Below, in pieces: positions 25,636-34,489 of a stretch of 64,000 bases of DNA. This DNA is from Flavobacterium sp. N3904 (GTDB lineage: Bacteria > Bacteroidota > Bacteroidia > Flavobacteriales > Flavobacteriaceae). Made by a program: the position numbers and the translations under genes. The first letter of the stretch is position 1. The number at the start of each line of letters is the position of its first letter. The stretch spans positions 2,397,501 through 2,461,500 of the forward strand of contig NZ_CP110009.1 of the NCBI RefSeq assembly GCF_025947305.1. Reading direction: 5' to 3'. Below the pieces are notes generated by a model, which did not search any database, had not been told where the DNA came from, and saw nothing but the letters and a program-made list of their open reading frames with translations.

Positions 25636-26673
25636 ATGAGTAAATTAGAATTAAAAGGAATCAGTAAATCATACGGAAGTGCGCTTATCGTAAACAATTT
25701 GGATTTAGAAATTCAAGATGGAGAATTTTTGACCATTTTGGGGCCAAGCGGTTGCGGGAAAACAACAACGTTGCGCATGATTGCAGGTTTCGAAACTCCC
25801 GACAATGGACAAGTTTTACTCAATAAACAAGATATTTCGCAATTGCCTCCATATAAAAGAAATGTAAATACAGTTTTTCAAAATTATGCCTTGTTCCCGC
25901 ATCTTAATGTGGCTGAGAATATTGCTTTTGGTTTGCACCAAAAAAAATTAAGCAAAACCGAAACCAATAAACGAGTGGATGAAATGCTAGAATTGGTTCA
26001 AATGACGGCTTTCAAAACCAGAAAACCTTTTGAAATGTCAGGTGGACAACAGCAACGTGTAGCTATTGCGAGAGCGATTGCACCCGATCCCGAAATTTTA
26101 TTATTGGATGAACCTTTAGGAGCATTGGATTTGAAATTAAGAAAACAAATGCAATTTGAATTGAAACAGTTGCACAAGGATTTGAACAAGACTTTTGTAT
26201 ATGTAACGCACGATCAGGAAGAAGCCTTGACTATGTCGGATAGAATTGCAGTGATGAATCACGGAGTTATAGAGCAATTGTCGAACAGTCAAACCTTATA
26301 CAATCATCCTAGAACCAAATTCGTGGCAGGATTTATTGGTGAAGCAAATTTGATTCCAGTACAAATAGCTAATACTTCAACATTTACATTAGAAGATAAA
26401 ACCTTTAATTTCAATCATGAAATAAGTGATAATAAGGGAATATTATTTATTAGACCCGAAAATGTTTCGTTTGATACAATACATGACATATCGCTTCAGG
26501 TTACTATCGAAGATGTCATTTTTGTGGGGAATCATAGAAAATACAAATTGGTAACCGCGTCAGGTCAAAAAATCATTAAAACCGAAGATTCTTCGGTGGC
26601 ATTAACAAAATTAATTGGTCAAACAGTGACTATTTATTTATCACCAAGTCTAATTCAGATTTATAATTCATAA
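25636..26673 (+). CDS. potA: Polyamine ABC transporter ATP-binding protein
   Basis: The 345-residue ATPase has Walker A GPSGCGKT (36-43), a Q-loop in [10 protein letters not shown] (81-90), the ABC signature [14 protein letters not shown] (134-147), Walker B LLLDEP (155-160) and a switch His in VTHDQEEAL. Residues about 240-345 form a TOBE-type regulatory domain ([24 protein letters not shown]), as expected for the MalK/PotA group. It powers the PotBC channel loaded by PotD. A further inverted repeat (ttagattt/aaatctaa, 26679-26706) lies in the gap before the next dehydrogenase gene. Confidence 0.94.
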   Translation: MSKLELKGISKSYGSALIVNNLDLEIQDGEFLTILGPSGCGKTTTLRMIAGFETPDNGQVLLNKQDISQLPPYKRNVNTVFQNYALFPHLNVAENIAFGLHQKKLSKTETNKRVDEMLELVQMTAFKTRKPFEMSGGQQQRVAIARAIAPDPEILLLDEPLGALDLKLRKQMQFELKQLHKDLNKTFVYVTHDQEEALTMSDRIAVMNHGVIEQLSNSQTLYNHPRTKFVAGFIGEANLIPVQIANTSTFTLEDKTFNFNHEISDNKGILFIRPENVSFDTIHDISLQVTIEDVIFVGNHRKYKLVTASGQKIIKTEDSSVALTKLIGQTVTIYLSPSLIQIYNS

Positions 26674-26724
26674 ATATTTTAGATTTTGGAGCAATCTGAA
26701 ATCTAATTTCTAAAATAAAAAATT

Positions 26725-28170
26725 ATGTATAAAATGTATATCAACGGTGCTTTTGTGAATGCGGCATCAGGCAAAACAAGAACAATATTGAATCCTGCGA
26801 CCAAGGCTGCAATTGCTACAGTTCCAGAAGCACAAATTGAAGATGTAAATGGGGCTGTCGACGCCGCAAGAGCTGCTTTTGATGGAGACGATTGGAAAAG
26901 TAAAACGGCTCAAGATCGTCAGAAAATATTGTTTGCAATAGCGGGAAAAATAAGAGACAATTTTGATGTTTTTGTAAAATTGGAAGTAGAAAATAATGGT
27001 AAGCCCATTCGTGAAGCCGAATTTGATATTGATGATGCGGTATCTTGTTTTGAGTTTTACGCAGGATTAGCGACCAAGATTCACGGCGAAACGATGAGTG
27101 TTCCTGGAAATTCATTTAGTTATGTAACTCGCGAGGCTATTGGGGTTTGTGCGCAAATTATACCTTGGAATTTTCCGTTCCTGATGTGTGCCTGGAAACT
27201 AGGACCAGCTATTGCAGCAGGGAATACCGTTGTTTTAAAACCATCCGAAGTGACACCATTGACAGCTTTGTTTTTGGCACAATTAATAGCCGAATTGGAT
27301 ATTCCAAAAGGGGTAATTAATATTGTAACAGGCGATGGCCCCATTGCTGGAAATGCTTTAATCAGCAACACCAAAATTGATAAAATTGCTTTTACTGGAG
27401 GAACTTCAACAGGAAAATATATTGGCAAAATCGCTGCCGAAAATCTTAAGAAAGTTACTTTAGAATTGGGAGGAAAAAATCCGGTAGTCATTTTTGACGA
27501 TTGTAAAATGGACTTGGCTATTGATTGGGGACTGTTTGCCGCTTTCGCCAATAGCGGACAGGTGTGTACAGCGGGATCACGAATTTTGATTCAGGATACT
27601 ATTTATGATGAGTTTGTAAAACAGTTTGTGGCTAGAGCCAAAAATATAAAAGTGGGTGATGGAAGTGATGCCGAAAATACAATGGGACCTATTGTATCTC
27701 AAGCTCATTTTGACAAAATTAAAGCCTATATCGAGGTAGGAAAAGGGGAAGCTACATTGGCTTTTGGAGGCAATACAGATGACAGTAAAGGATTTTTTAT
27801 TGAGCCAACCATTTTTACAGATGTTACTCCAAATATGCGAATTGCCAGAGAAGAAATTTTTGGGCCTGTAGTTGCATTATTGAAATTTTCCACTGAAGAA
27901 GAAGCAATTGCAATTGCCAATGATACCGAATATGGTTTGGGTTATGGATTATTTACGCAAGATGTAACACGTGTTCATCGGGTAATGCCGAAGATAAGGG
28001 CAGGAATTGGATGGGTTAATTTTTATCATCCTACCTTCAACGAAATGCCATGGGGTGGTTACAAACAATCAGGAACTGGTCGAGAATTAGGGTTGTATGG
28101 TATTGAAAATTATCTCGAAATAAAACAAGTCAACATCAATCTAGATACAGATCCGGTGGGATGGTACTAG
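26725..28170 (+). CDS. Aldehyde dehydrogenase, aminoaldehyde/betaine-aldehyde type
   Basis: The 481-residue product is of the classical ALDH family: IIPWNFPFLMCAWKLGPAIAAGN, FTGGTSTGKYIG, general base Glu247 in TLELGGKNP, catalytic Cys281 in SGQVCTAGSRIL, EEIFGPVVALLKF and the C-terminal NEMPWGGYKQSGTGRELG. The last motif, with the preceding WVNFYHPT, is usual in gamma-aminobutyraldehyde, betaine-aldehyde and PuuC-type enzymes. Positioned 51 bp after potA and ahead of SSADH and the amine oxidase, it most likely oxidises 4-aminobutanal, 3-aminopropanal or their N-acyl or gamma-substituted forms to GABA or beta-alanine (inference from context). NAD is the likely cofactor. Confidence 0.92.
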   Translation: MYKMYINGAFVNAASGKTRTILNPATKAAIATVPEAQIEDVNGAVDAARAAFDGDDWKSKTAQDRQKILFAIAGKIRDNFDVFVKLEVENNGKPIREAEFDIDDAVSCFEFYAGLATKIHGETMSVPGNSFSYVTREAIGVCAQIIPWNFPFLMCAWKLGPAIAAGNTVVLKPSEVTPLTALFLAQLIAELDIPKGVINIVTGDGPIAGNALISNTKIDKIAFTGGTSTGKYIGKIAAENLKKVTLELGGKNPVVIFDDCKMDLAIDWGLFAAFANSGQVCTAGSRILIQDTIYDEFVKQFVARAKNIKVGDGSDAENTMGPIVSQAHFDKIKAYIEVGKGEATLAFGGNTDDSKGFFIEPTIFTDVTPNMRIAREEIFGPVVALLKFSTEEEAIAIANDTEYGLGYGLFTQDVTRVHRVMPKIRAGIGWVNFYHPTFNEMPWGGYKQSGTGRELGLYGIENYLEIKQVNINLDTDPVGWY

Positions 28171-28179
28171 AAAGTAAAT

Positions 28180-28240
28180 AGGCAGTAATCAGTTTTTAGT
28201 TTTCAGTTGAACAACTTTAAACTTTCAAACTTTAAACAAA
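28180..28240. repeat. Low-complexity A/T repeat region
   Basis: Short imperfect repetitions of cagttttca-like and aaactttaaac-like units lie between two dehydrogenase genes. No promoter box of the TAnnTTTG type is visible in it. Confidence 0.4.
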
Positions 28241-28248
28241 AAATTACA

Positions 28249-29601
28249 ATGATATTCAAATCTATAAATCCGTTTACACAAGCAGTAATTGCGGAGCATG
28301 AAGTATTAACCAATGCGCAATTGACACAAAAACTGCAATTGGCTGAATCCGCTTTCAAGAATTGGCGCACTACCACTTTTCAGGAAAGAGCCGATAAAAT
28401 GAAAAAACTGGCTGATATATTAAGAGCCAACAAAGACGAGTTGGGTTTGCTGATTACCAATGAAATGGGTAAAACGCTGCCAGAAGGAATTGCTGAAGTC
28501 GAAAAATCAGCAGGGAATTGTGATTTTTATGCTGAGAATGCTGAAAGAATGCTGAAAGATGAACAGTATGACACGCCTTTCAAAAGTATGTCGGTTTATG
28601 ATCCATCAGGTGCTGTTTTTGCGATTATGCCTTGGAATTATCCTTTTTGGCAAGTGCTGCGTTACGCTGCACCGGCAATTATGGGTGGAAATGTAACGCT
28701 TTTGAAACATGCACCAAACGTTATTGGTTGTGCCAAAGCCATAGAAAATGCTTTTTTGGAAGCTGGTTTTCCAGAAGGTGTTTTTCAGCAAATAAACATT
28801 GATATTCCGCAAGTAGAAAGTGTAATTGCTGCTGATATTGTTTCAGGAATAACCTTGACAGGTAGTGAAATGGCCGGTTCTTCTGTTGCCGCATTAGCAG
28901 GAAAACATATTAAAAAATCGGTGATGGAATTGGGTGGTTCGGATGCTTTTATTGTTTTGAATGATGCCGATTTGGAAAAAGCCGCAACTGTAGCTACTCA
29001 ATCGAGAATGTTAAACGCAGGTCAGGCTTGTATTTGTGCCAAACGTTTTATTGTTACGGAAAAAGTGGCTGATGAATTTGCAGATTTGTTTGCTCAAAAA
29101 GTAGGAGGATTGCAACAAGGAAATCCATTGCAAAGCGGCATTAACATGGGACCTTTGGCTAGAATCGATTTGGCCGAAAAGTTAAGTTATCAATTGGAGC
29201 ATTCTTTAAAGCAAGGAGCTAAAATGGTAGTAGGAGGAGAGCGGGAGCATTGTAACTTTCAACCCACCTTGATTGATTTTGTGGATGCTAATAATATCGC
29301 TTTTCAGGAAGAAACTTTTGGCCCACTAGCTACAATTATTAGGGCTAAAGATGAAAATGATGCGATTGCAATTGCCAATAATCACAGATACGGTTTGGCT
29401 TCTGCAATTTGGACTGAGGATAGAGAAAAAGCCTATAAATTGGCCAGAAGAATAGAAGCAGGTAATGTTTTTGTCAATTCTTTGGTGCGATCAGATTCTA
29501 GGATTCCATTTGGTGGGACCAAAAAATCAGGCTACGGAAGAGAATTATCCGAAATAGGAATTAAAGAATTTATGAATATGAAATCAGTGATTATTGAATA
29601 G
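28249..29601 (+). CDS. Succinate-semialdehyde dehydrogenase (Sad/GabD-like)
   Basis: I start at the ATG at 28249 (MIFKSINPFTQ, 450 residues) rather than the TTG at 28207, which lies in repeat-like sequence. It is an ALDH with IMPWNYPFWQVLRYAAPAIMGGN, TGSEMAGSSVAA, general base Glu227 in VMELGGSDAF and catalytic Cys261 in GQACICAKRF, plus RIPFGGTKKSGYGRELS near the end. The short N-terminus and LLKHAPNV segment match the Sad/GabD2 group (about 455 residues), which oxidises succinate semialdehyde to succinate. It would complete GABA breakdown after the aminotransferases of this region. A second Cys two residues after the catalytic one (Cys263) is notable, since such a pair could make the enzyme redox sensitive. 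Confidence 0.9.
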   Translation: MIFKSINPFTQAVIAEHEVLTNAQLTQKLQLAESAFKNWRTTTFQERADKMKKLADILRANKDELGLLITNEMGKTLPEGIAEVEKSAGNCDFYAENAERMLKDEQYDTPFKSMSVYDPSGAVFAIMPWNYPFWQVLRYAAPAIMGGNVTLLKHAPNVIGCAKAIENAFLEAGFPEGVFQQINIDIPQVESVIAADIVSGITLTGSEMAGSSVAALAGKHIKKSVMELGGSDAFIVLNDADLEKAATVATQSRMLNAGQACICAKRFIVTEKVADEFADLFAQKVGGLQQGNPLQSGINMGPLARIDLAEKLSYQLEHSLKQGAKMVVGGEREHCNFQPTLIDFVDANNIAFQEETFGPLATIIRAKDENDAIAIANNHRYGLASAIWTEDREKAYKLARRIEAGNVFVNSLVRSDSRIPFGGTKKSGYGRELSEIGIKEFMNMKSVIIE

Positions 29602-29605
29602 TTAT

Positions 29606-29735
29606 TTCGCAAAGAAGGCACAAAAGAGGATGGAAATTCAATTGATTTAAATTATCTAAAATAAAATATTGAATTAAAAAACACTAAAAACACTTTGCGT
29701 ATCTCTATGTTTACTTCGCGAATCTTTGTGTAATG
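29606..29735. repeat. Probable dispersed intergenic repeat of Flavobacterium type
   Basis: The left part (29606-29629, tttcgcaaagaaggcac) and the right part (about 29688-29735, ctttgcgtatctc ... cgcgaatctttgtgt) carry inverted versions of a CTTTGCG/CTTTGTG motif, separated by about 60 A/T-rich bases. I recall similar elements scattered through flavobacterial genomes; only one is seen here. Confidence 0.45.
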
Positions 29736-29759
29736 AATTAATAACCAAACCAAAAACAT

Positions 29760-31436
29760 ATGAGAAATCCAAAATCAACCGTACTTAAGAATATTCTTTT
29801 GAATTTGAAACTTGCACAATTTTCAAATGAGAATCCAGAAATTGAAGTCGATACAATTATTGCTTTCAAAAATAGTGATGCAGTGACTAGAAGAAAGTTT
29901 GTGACGGATGTTGCAAAATTTAGCTTGCTTACCGGAATTATCGGAACCTCTGTTATAAGTTGCAAAAAAGAAGAAGAAAAAACTAAGCAAGCAATATCAG
30001 ATGAAGGTGTTGGTTCTTCAGTTAATAAAAAAGTGGTGATTGTTGGTGCAGGAATGGCTGGTTTGAATGCAGCTTATCAATTGAGAAAAGCAGGAATTAG
30101 AGCCACTATTTATGAAGGAAGTTTTAGATTGGGCGGAAGGATTTTGACGCATTATGGTGATGCGCTACAAATGGGGATTCATCCTGAATTTGGAGGTGAT
30201 TTTATAGATTCTACCCATGAGGATATGCTCAATTTGGCAAAGGAATTTGATTTGGAGTTAATCGATATGTATGCCGAATCGAAAGCAGCTCATTTGATAC
30301 ATGAAACGTACTTTTTTGATGGAAGACACATTCCAGAAGAAGAAATAATAAATGAGTTTAAAAAGATAGCACCAACAATTCAAAAAGATGCGGCAAGTTT
30401 GGGAGAAGATTATGATACTCCTGCAGCTTTGGTTTTTGATAAAATGACTTTGAAGGATTATATAAAATCTTTGAAATGCAATCAATGGCTGAAAGATATT
30501 TTTACCGCAGCATATTTGGCAGAGTTTGGTCTGGATACTTCGGAACAATCGGCTATTAATTTCTTGGATATGATTGACACCAATACTTCTGAAGGTTTTA
30601 AAATTTTTGGAGATAGCGACGAAAAGTACAGAATTAAAGAGGGAAATTCGAAATTAATAGAACATTTAGCTGGAAAAGTGGCAGATTCAATTGTGGTAAA
30701 ATCCATATTAACAGCCATTTCAAACAAGGGTGGAAAATATACATTATCATTCAAGGATAAAGAAGATGTTCAGGCCGATTACGTTATTATTGCCATTCCG
30801 TTTACGATGTTGCGTGACGTAAAAATTGATTTAAGTGACATGACTCCTGAGAAAATGAATTCAATTCAGGAATTGGGTTACGGGCAAAACAATAAATTAT
30901 TTTTGGGATATCAGGACAGACCTTGGCGGGAAGGGAAAAACAATTATTATGGATATTTATTTCACAAAGACATTCACGACGGTTGGGATTCCAGCAGTAT
31001 AAAAAGTGTAGCAAGTAATAAAGGAGCGTATTGTTGTTTCTTTGGCGGAGATGAATCTATTGCTTTGTCAAAAGTGGCATTGCATAATCCTCATGCACCG
31101 GCTTCCCATATCTGGAAAACCGATCTGCCTCAAAAAGAGATTGATAAATATTTAGGTCAATTGGATGAAGTTTTTCCAGGCTCTAAAAAGCAATATGCAA
31201 ACAAACATGTCTTTGCTTGTTGGTCCTCTTATCCATTCGTAAAAGCCAGTTATACCTGTCCGAAACCCGGTCAATGGAATGCTGCTATGTTGTATACTGC
31301 AGAGCCTGTAGGGGATGTGTATTTTGCTGGAGAGCACTGTAGTGTCGATTATCAGGGATTCATGAATGGTGCTGCAGAAACAGGTCGATTGGCAGCTGAG
31401 CAAATTACATCAAAAATTAAAAAAGCACAGATTTAA
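29760..31436 (+). CDS. Membrane-anchored flavin monoamine oxidase (putrescine/polyamine oxidase-like)
   Basis: The 558-residue product has an FAD-binding GxGxxG motif in VVIVGAGMAGLNAAYQ (92-107) and RLGGRI soon after. The C-terminus carries the amine-oxidase FAD signature (VYFAGEHCSVDYQGFMNGAAETGRLAA). Upstream is a twin-arginine signal: TRRKFV (43-48), a hydrophobic stretch and a lipobox-like VISC (Cys68). This points to Tat export of the folded flavoprotein and lipid anchoring. About 40 residues precede the twin arginines, longer than usual; an in-frame GTG at 29883 would give a normal-sized Tat signal. The family oxidises primary or secondary amines with O2, giving aldehyde, H2O2 and ammonia. 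With the Pot transporter and aldehyde dehydrogenases, a polyamine substrate is likely. Confidence 0.88.
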   Translation: MRNPKSTVLKNILLNLKLAQFSNENPEIEVDTIIAFKNSDAVTRRKFVTDVAKFSLLTGIIGTSVISCKKEEEKTKQAISDEGVGSSVNKKVVIVGAGMAGLNAAYQLRKAGIRATIYEGSFRLGGRILTHYGDALQMGIHPEFGGDFIDSTHEDMLNLAKEFDLELIDMYAESKAAHLIHETYFFDGRHIPEEEIINEFKKIAPTIQKDAASLGEDYDTPAALVFDKMTLKDYIKSLKCNQWLKDIFTAAYLAEFGLDTSEQSAINFLDMIDTNTSEGFKIFGDSDEKYRIKEGNSKLIEHLAGKVADSIVVKSILTAISNKGGKYTLSFKDKEDVQADYVIIAIPFTMLRDVKIDLSDMTPEKMNSIQELGYGQNNKLFLGYQDRPWREGKNNYYGYLFHKDIHDGWDSSSIKSVASNKGAYCCFFGGDESIALSKVALHNPHAPASHIWKTDLPQKEIDKYLGQLDEVFPGSKKQYANKHVFACWSSYPFVKASYTCPKPGQWNAAMLYTAEPVGDVYFAGEHCSVDYQGFMNGAAETGRLAAEQITSKIKKAQI

Positions 31437-31490
31437 ACAATAACATAAAGAATATTATTAACAGAAACCTAACCAAAAACCAAAACCAAG

Positions 31491-32327
31491 ATGAAGAAAG
31501 TAGTAGTAGTTTTAGCATTGATGCTAACGAGTAGTTTGACATTTGCACAAGATGCACCAACTGATGAAAATGGATTGCCAAAAGAAGAAAAAGAAAGCAA
31601 ATTTGCCGCAGCTGTTGATGTTGTAGCTCCTTATCTATGGAGAGGAATTAAATACAGTAGTAATAAAGTCGCATTTCAACCTTATGCCTCGTATGCTTTT
31701 ACAGATAAATTAACTGTAGGAGTATGGGGTACAACCAATTTCTCTAGCGCAGCAGATGCTTATAATGAGTTTGACTGGTATGTATCTTATCAGGTTACCC
31801 CACTTATGAAAGTAATGTTGAGTGATTATTATTGGCCTGCTACGAAAAAAGCGTATGAAGAGGATAATTCGAACTCAAGAGATCCATATTTTGATTACTC
31901 AGAAGGGTCTGCTCAAACATTGGATTTGTCCATCCTTTTTGATTTCTCGGATAAAGGAGTGCCGTTGGATTTTCAATGGAATACGATAGTAGGTGGAAAT
32001 GATTATGATGCTGATGGAAATAGAGCATTCTCTTCTTATGCGGAAGCTGGATATACTTATTCTTGGGAAAAACCAGGTCTTGATTTCAGACCATTTGTCG
32101 GGGCTGTGGTAATTAATGGTGGATATTATGGCGAGGACGAAGAAGGAAATATAGGAGCCTTCTTCTCAAATGTAGGTTTGAATGTTGCCAAAGAGATTAA
32201 ATTCTCTGAGAAATTCAGTGTGCCTGTTTTTATTAGATACACTTATAATGAGTATGGTTATGAAAATGAGGATGGCGAGTGGAGTCATAATTTTATTTCT
32301 GGAGGTGTAACGTTTACCATCAAATAA
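31491..32327 (+). CDS. TorF-like putative outer-membrane porin
   Basis: The 278-residue product has a signal peptide (SLTFAQ, cleavage about residue 20) and a beta-barrel pattern. The start of the mature barrel, VDVVAPYLWRGIKYSSNKVAFQPY, resembles the SxYxxRGxxxS...PAxQ motif of the TorF/gcw_chp porin family; SDYYWPA and a C-terminal Phe-containing strand (GGVTFTIK) also fit a small barrel. It is the last gene of the amine region, 54 bp after the amine oxidase and before a strong terminator. A role as outer-membrane channel for the substrate of the pathway is plausible (inference). No TonB box is seen. Confidence 0.78.
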   Translation: MKKVVVVLALMLTSSLTFAQDAPTDENGLPKEEKESKFAAAVDVVAPYLWRGIKYSSNKVAFQPYASYAFTDKLTVGVWGTTNFSSAADAYNEFDWYVSYQVTPLMKVMLSDYYWPATKKAYEEDNSNSRDPYFDYSEGSAQTLDLSILFDFSDKGVPLDFQWNTIVGGNDYDADGNRAFSSYAEAGYTYSWEKPGLDFRPFVGAVVINGGYYGEDEEGNIGAFFSNVGLNVAKEIKFSEKFSVPVFIRYTYNEYGYENEDGEWSHNFISGGVTFTIK

Positions 32328-32346
32328 AAAGTACAAAAGTTTTTTT

Positions 32347-32400
32347 AAACCTTAAACTCACTCTGGTTATTAGTGATGAGTTTAAGGTTTTTTTATTTTT
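32347..32400 (+). terminator. Strong Rho-independent terminator ending the amine cluster
   Basis: A 14 bp perfect stem, aaaccttaaactca (32347-32360) with tgagtttaaggttt (32377-32390), is followed by a run of T. Confidence 0.93.
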
Positions 32401-32456
32401 CTTTCTGTTGAAATAATTAATCGCTGTTAATGTCAACTTTTTCAGGAAGGTTCAAA

Positions 32457-32500
32457 TAAAAAATCCCAAATTCCAGTACTTAGGAATTTGGGATTTTAAA
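32457..32500 (-). terminator. Terminator of typA (bidirectional in form)
   Basis: The stem aaaatcccaaattcc / ggaatttgggatttt lies just beyond the typA stop, with A/T tracts on both sides. Confidence 0.88.
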
Positions 32501-32519
32501 TATTTAGAATTTAAACTTT

Positions 32520-34316
32520 TTAGATTTTAAATCTTTTTCTATCTGTTTCTGTCAAATAAATTTTTCTCAAACGAATAGATTTTGGAGTTACCTCTACGTA
32601 TTCATCTTTTTGAATGTATTCTAAAGCTTCTTCAAGAGAGAAAATGATTGGAGGAATAATCCTTGCTTTTTCATCATTACCAGAAGAACGAACATTAGAT
32701 TGTTTTTTCTCTTTAGTTACGTTTACACACATATCATCACCACGAGAGTTTTCTCCAATTACCTGACCTTCGTAAATTTCGGCATTTGGTTCAACAAAAA
32801 ACTTACCACGATCTTGCAATTTATCGATAGAATAAGGAATAGCTTTTCCTTTTTCCATAGAAATCAATGAACCTTTGTTACGTCCAGCAATTTCTCCTTT
32901 GTAAGGTTCGTATCCTATAAAACGGTGTGCCATAATAGCCTCACCAGCAGTAGCAGTAAGCAATTGATTACGCAATCCAATAATTCCACGTGATGGAATA
33001 TTAAATTTTACAATCATACGTTCACCTTTAGTTTCCATACTCAGCATTTCACCTTTACGCATAGTAACGAACTCAACCGCTCTACCTGAAAGAGATTCTG
33101 GTAAGTCGATTGTTAATTCCTCAATAGGCTCACATTTTTTACCATCAATTTCTTTGATGATAACTTGTGGTTGACCGATTTGCAATTCGTACCCTTCTCT
33201 TCTCATCGTTTCGATAAGAACAGACAAGTGAAGTACACCACGACCAAAAACCATAAATTTATCAGCAGAATCAGTTTCACCCAATTTCATGGCTAAGTTT
33301 TTTTCCAATTCTTTTGTCAAACGCTCTCTAATATGACGAGAAGTTACAAATTTACCCTCTTTACCAAAGAAAGGAGAGTCATTAATTGTAAACAACATAC
33401 TCATCGTAGGTTCGTCGATATCAATTGTTTTTAATGCTTCTGGATTTTCAAAATCGGCGATTGTATCTCCAATTTCAAATCCTTCAACACCAATAATTGC
33501 ACAAATATCTCCAGCAATTACTTGTTGTACTTTTTTACGACCAAGTCCTTCAAAAGTGTGTAATTCCTTGATACGTGATTTAGTGATAGTACCATCTCTT
33601 TTTACTAATGAGATTGGCATACCTTCATTAAGAACTCCTCTTTCAAGACGACCGATAGCGATACGACCTGTAAATGCTGAGAAATCCAAAGAAGTAATCA
33701 ACATTTGTGGAGTTCCTTCAGAAACTTTAGGTGCTGGCACATGAGTAATAACCATATCCAACAATGCTTCAACATTATCAGTTACGTTTTCCCAGTGGTC
33801 AGACATCCAGTTGTTTTTTGCTGAACCGTAAACGGTAGGGAAATCCAACTGCCATTCTTGAGCACCTAATTCAAACATTAAGTCAAAAACTTTTTCATGA
33901 ACTTCTTCAGGAGTACAGTTTTCTTTATCGACTTTATTGATTACAACACATGGTTTTAATCCTAAGTCAATCGCTTTTTGTAATACAAATCGCGTTTGTG
34001 GCATTGGTCCTTCAAAAGCATCTACAAGAAGACAAACTCCATCAGCCATATTCAATACACGCTCTACCTCACCACCAAAATCGGCGTGACCAGGAGTGTC
34101 AATAATATTGATTTTTGTTCCTTTGTAAACTACTGAAACATTTTTTGAAGTAATAGTAATACCTCTTTCACGCTCTAAGTCGTTGTTATCAAGGATTAAG
34201 TCACCTGTGTTCTCGTTGTCACGAAATAATTGACAGTGATACATAATTTTATCAACCAAAGTTGTTTTACCGTGATCGACGTGGGCAATAATTGCAATGT
34301 TTCTAATAGCTTCCAT
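32520..34316 (-). CDS. typA: Ribosome-associated GTPase TypA/BipA
   Basis: The 598-residue translational GTPase has G1 [10 protein letters not shown] (11-20), switch RERGITI, G3 [13 protein letters not shown]4 NKVD, followed by EF-G-like domains and the BipA-specific C-terminal domain ([12 protein letters not shown] near the end). It assists late 50S assembly and cold or stress adaptation. The length is normal, no defects are visible, and it is transcribed alone with a terminator behind it. A TACCTTTGC promoter box lies about 20 bp upstream of the start. ADP-ribosylation-like elongation factors are ruled out by length and by the lack of an EF-G domain IV. Confidence 0.97.
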   Translation of the reverse strand: MEAIRNIAIIAHVDHGKTTLVDKIMYHCQLFRDNENTGDLILDNNDLERERGITITSKNVSVVYKGTKINIIDTPGHADFGGEVERVLNMADGVCLLVDAFEGPMPQTRFVLQKAIDLGLKPCVVINKVDKENCTPEEVHEKVFDLMFELGAQEWQLDFPTVYGSAKNNWMSDHWENVTDNVEALLDMVITHVPAPKVSEGTPQMLITSLDFSAFTGRIAIGRLERGVLNEGMPISLVKRDGTITKSRIKELHTFEGLGRKKVQQVIAGDICAIIGVEGFEIGDTIADFENPEALKTIDIDEPTMSMLFTINDSPFFGKEGKFVTSRHIRERLTKELEKNLAMKLGETDSADKFMVFGRGVLHLSVLIETMRREGYELQIGQPQVIIKEIDGKKCEPIEELTIDLPESLSGRAVEFVTMRKGEMLSMETKGERMIVKFNIPSRGIIGLRNQLLTATAGEAIMAHRFIGYEPYKGEIAGRNKGSLISMEKGKAIPYSIDKLQDRGKFFVEPNAEIYEGQVIGENSRGDDMCVNVTKEKKQSNVRSSGNDEKARIIPPIIFSLEEALEYIQKDEYVEVTPKSIRLRKIYLTETDRKRFKI

Positions 34317-34335
34317 CTGTGATTTTTAATGGGTG

Positions 34336-34343
34336 CAAAGGTA
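34336..34343 (-). promoter_or_regulatory. -7 promoter element of typA
   Basis: On the minus strand TACCTTTG (34343-34336) followed by C, the commonest Bacteroidetes form of TAnnTTTG, about 20 bp before the typA ATG. The -33 region is T-rich but lacks a clear TTG. Confidence 0.7.
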
Positions 34344-34477
34344 CACTTTATTTTCATATAAAAAACCTTTATACAATAGTTTGCCATTATGTTAACGTAT
34401 AAGTAGTTAAAGTACCTTTTAATTTAACCTGCTGAATATATTTTTTATTGAAGTTTTACTTTTTAACAATAATTATT

Positions 34478-34485
34478 TATATTTG
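34478..34485 (+). promoter_or_regulatory. -7 promoter element at the PAS kinase start
   Basis: TATATTTG is an exact TAnnTTTG match only 4 bp before the ATG at 34490. If used, the transcript would start at or next to the ATG, i.e. be leaderless. The nearest TTG (34448-34450) is 27 bp upstream, longer than typical. Confidence 0.45.
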
Positions 34486-34489
34486 ATTA

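Noticed and set aside
28180..28240. Possible CRISPR-like or tandem array because of repeated cagttttca/aaactttaaac units
   Set aside because: Units are short, imperfect and not separated by unique spacers; ordinary low-complexity A/T sequence.
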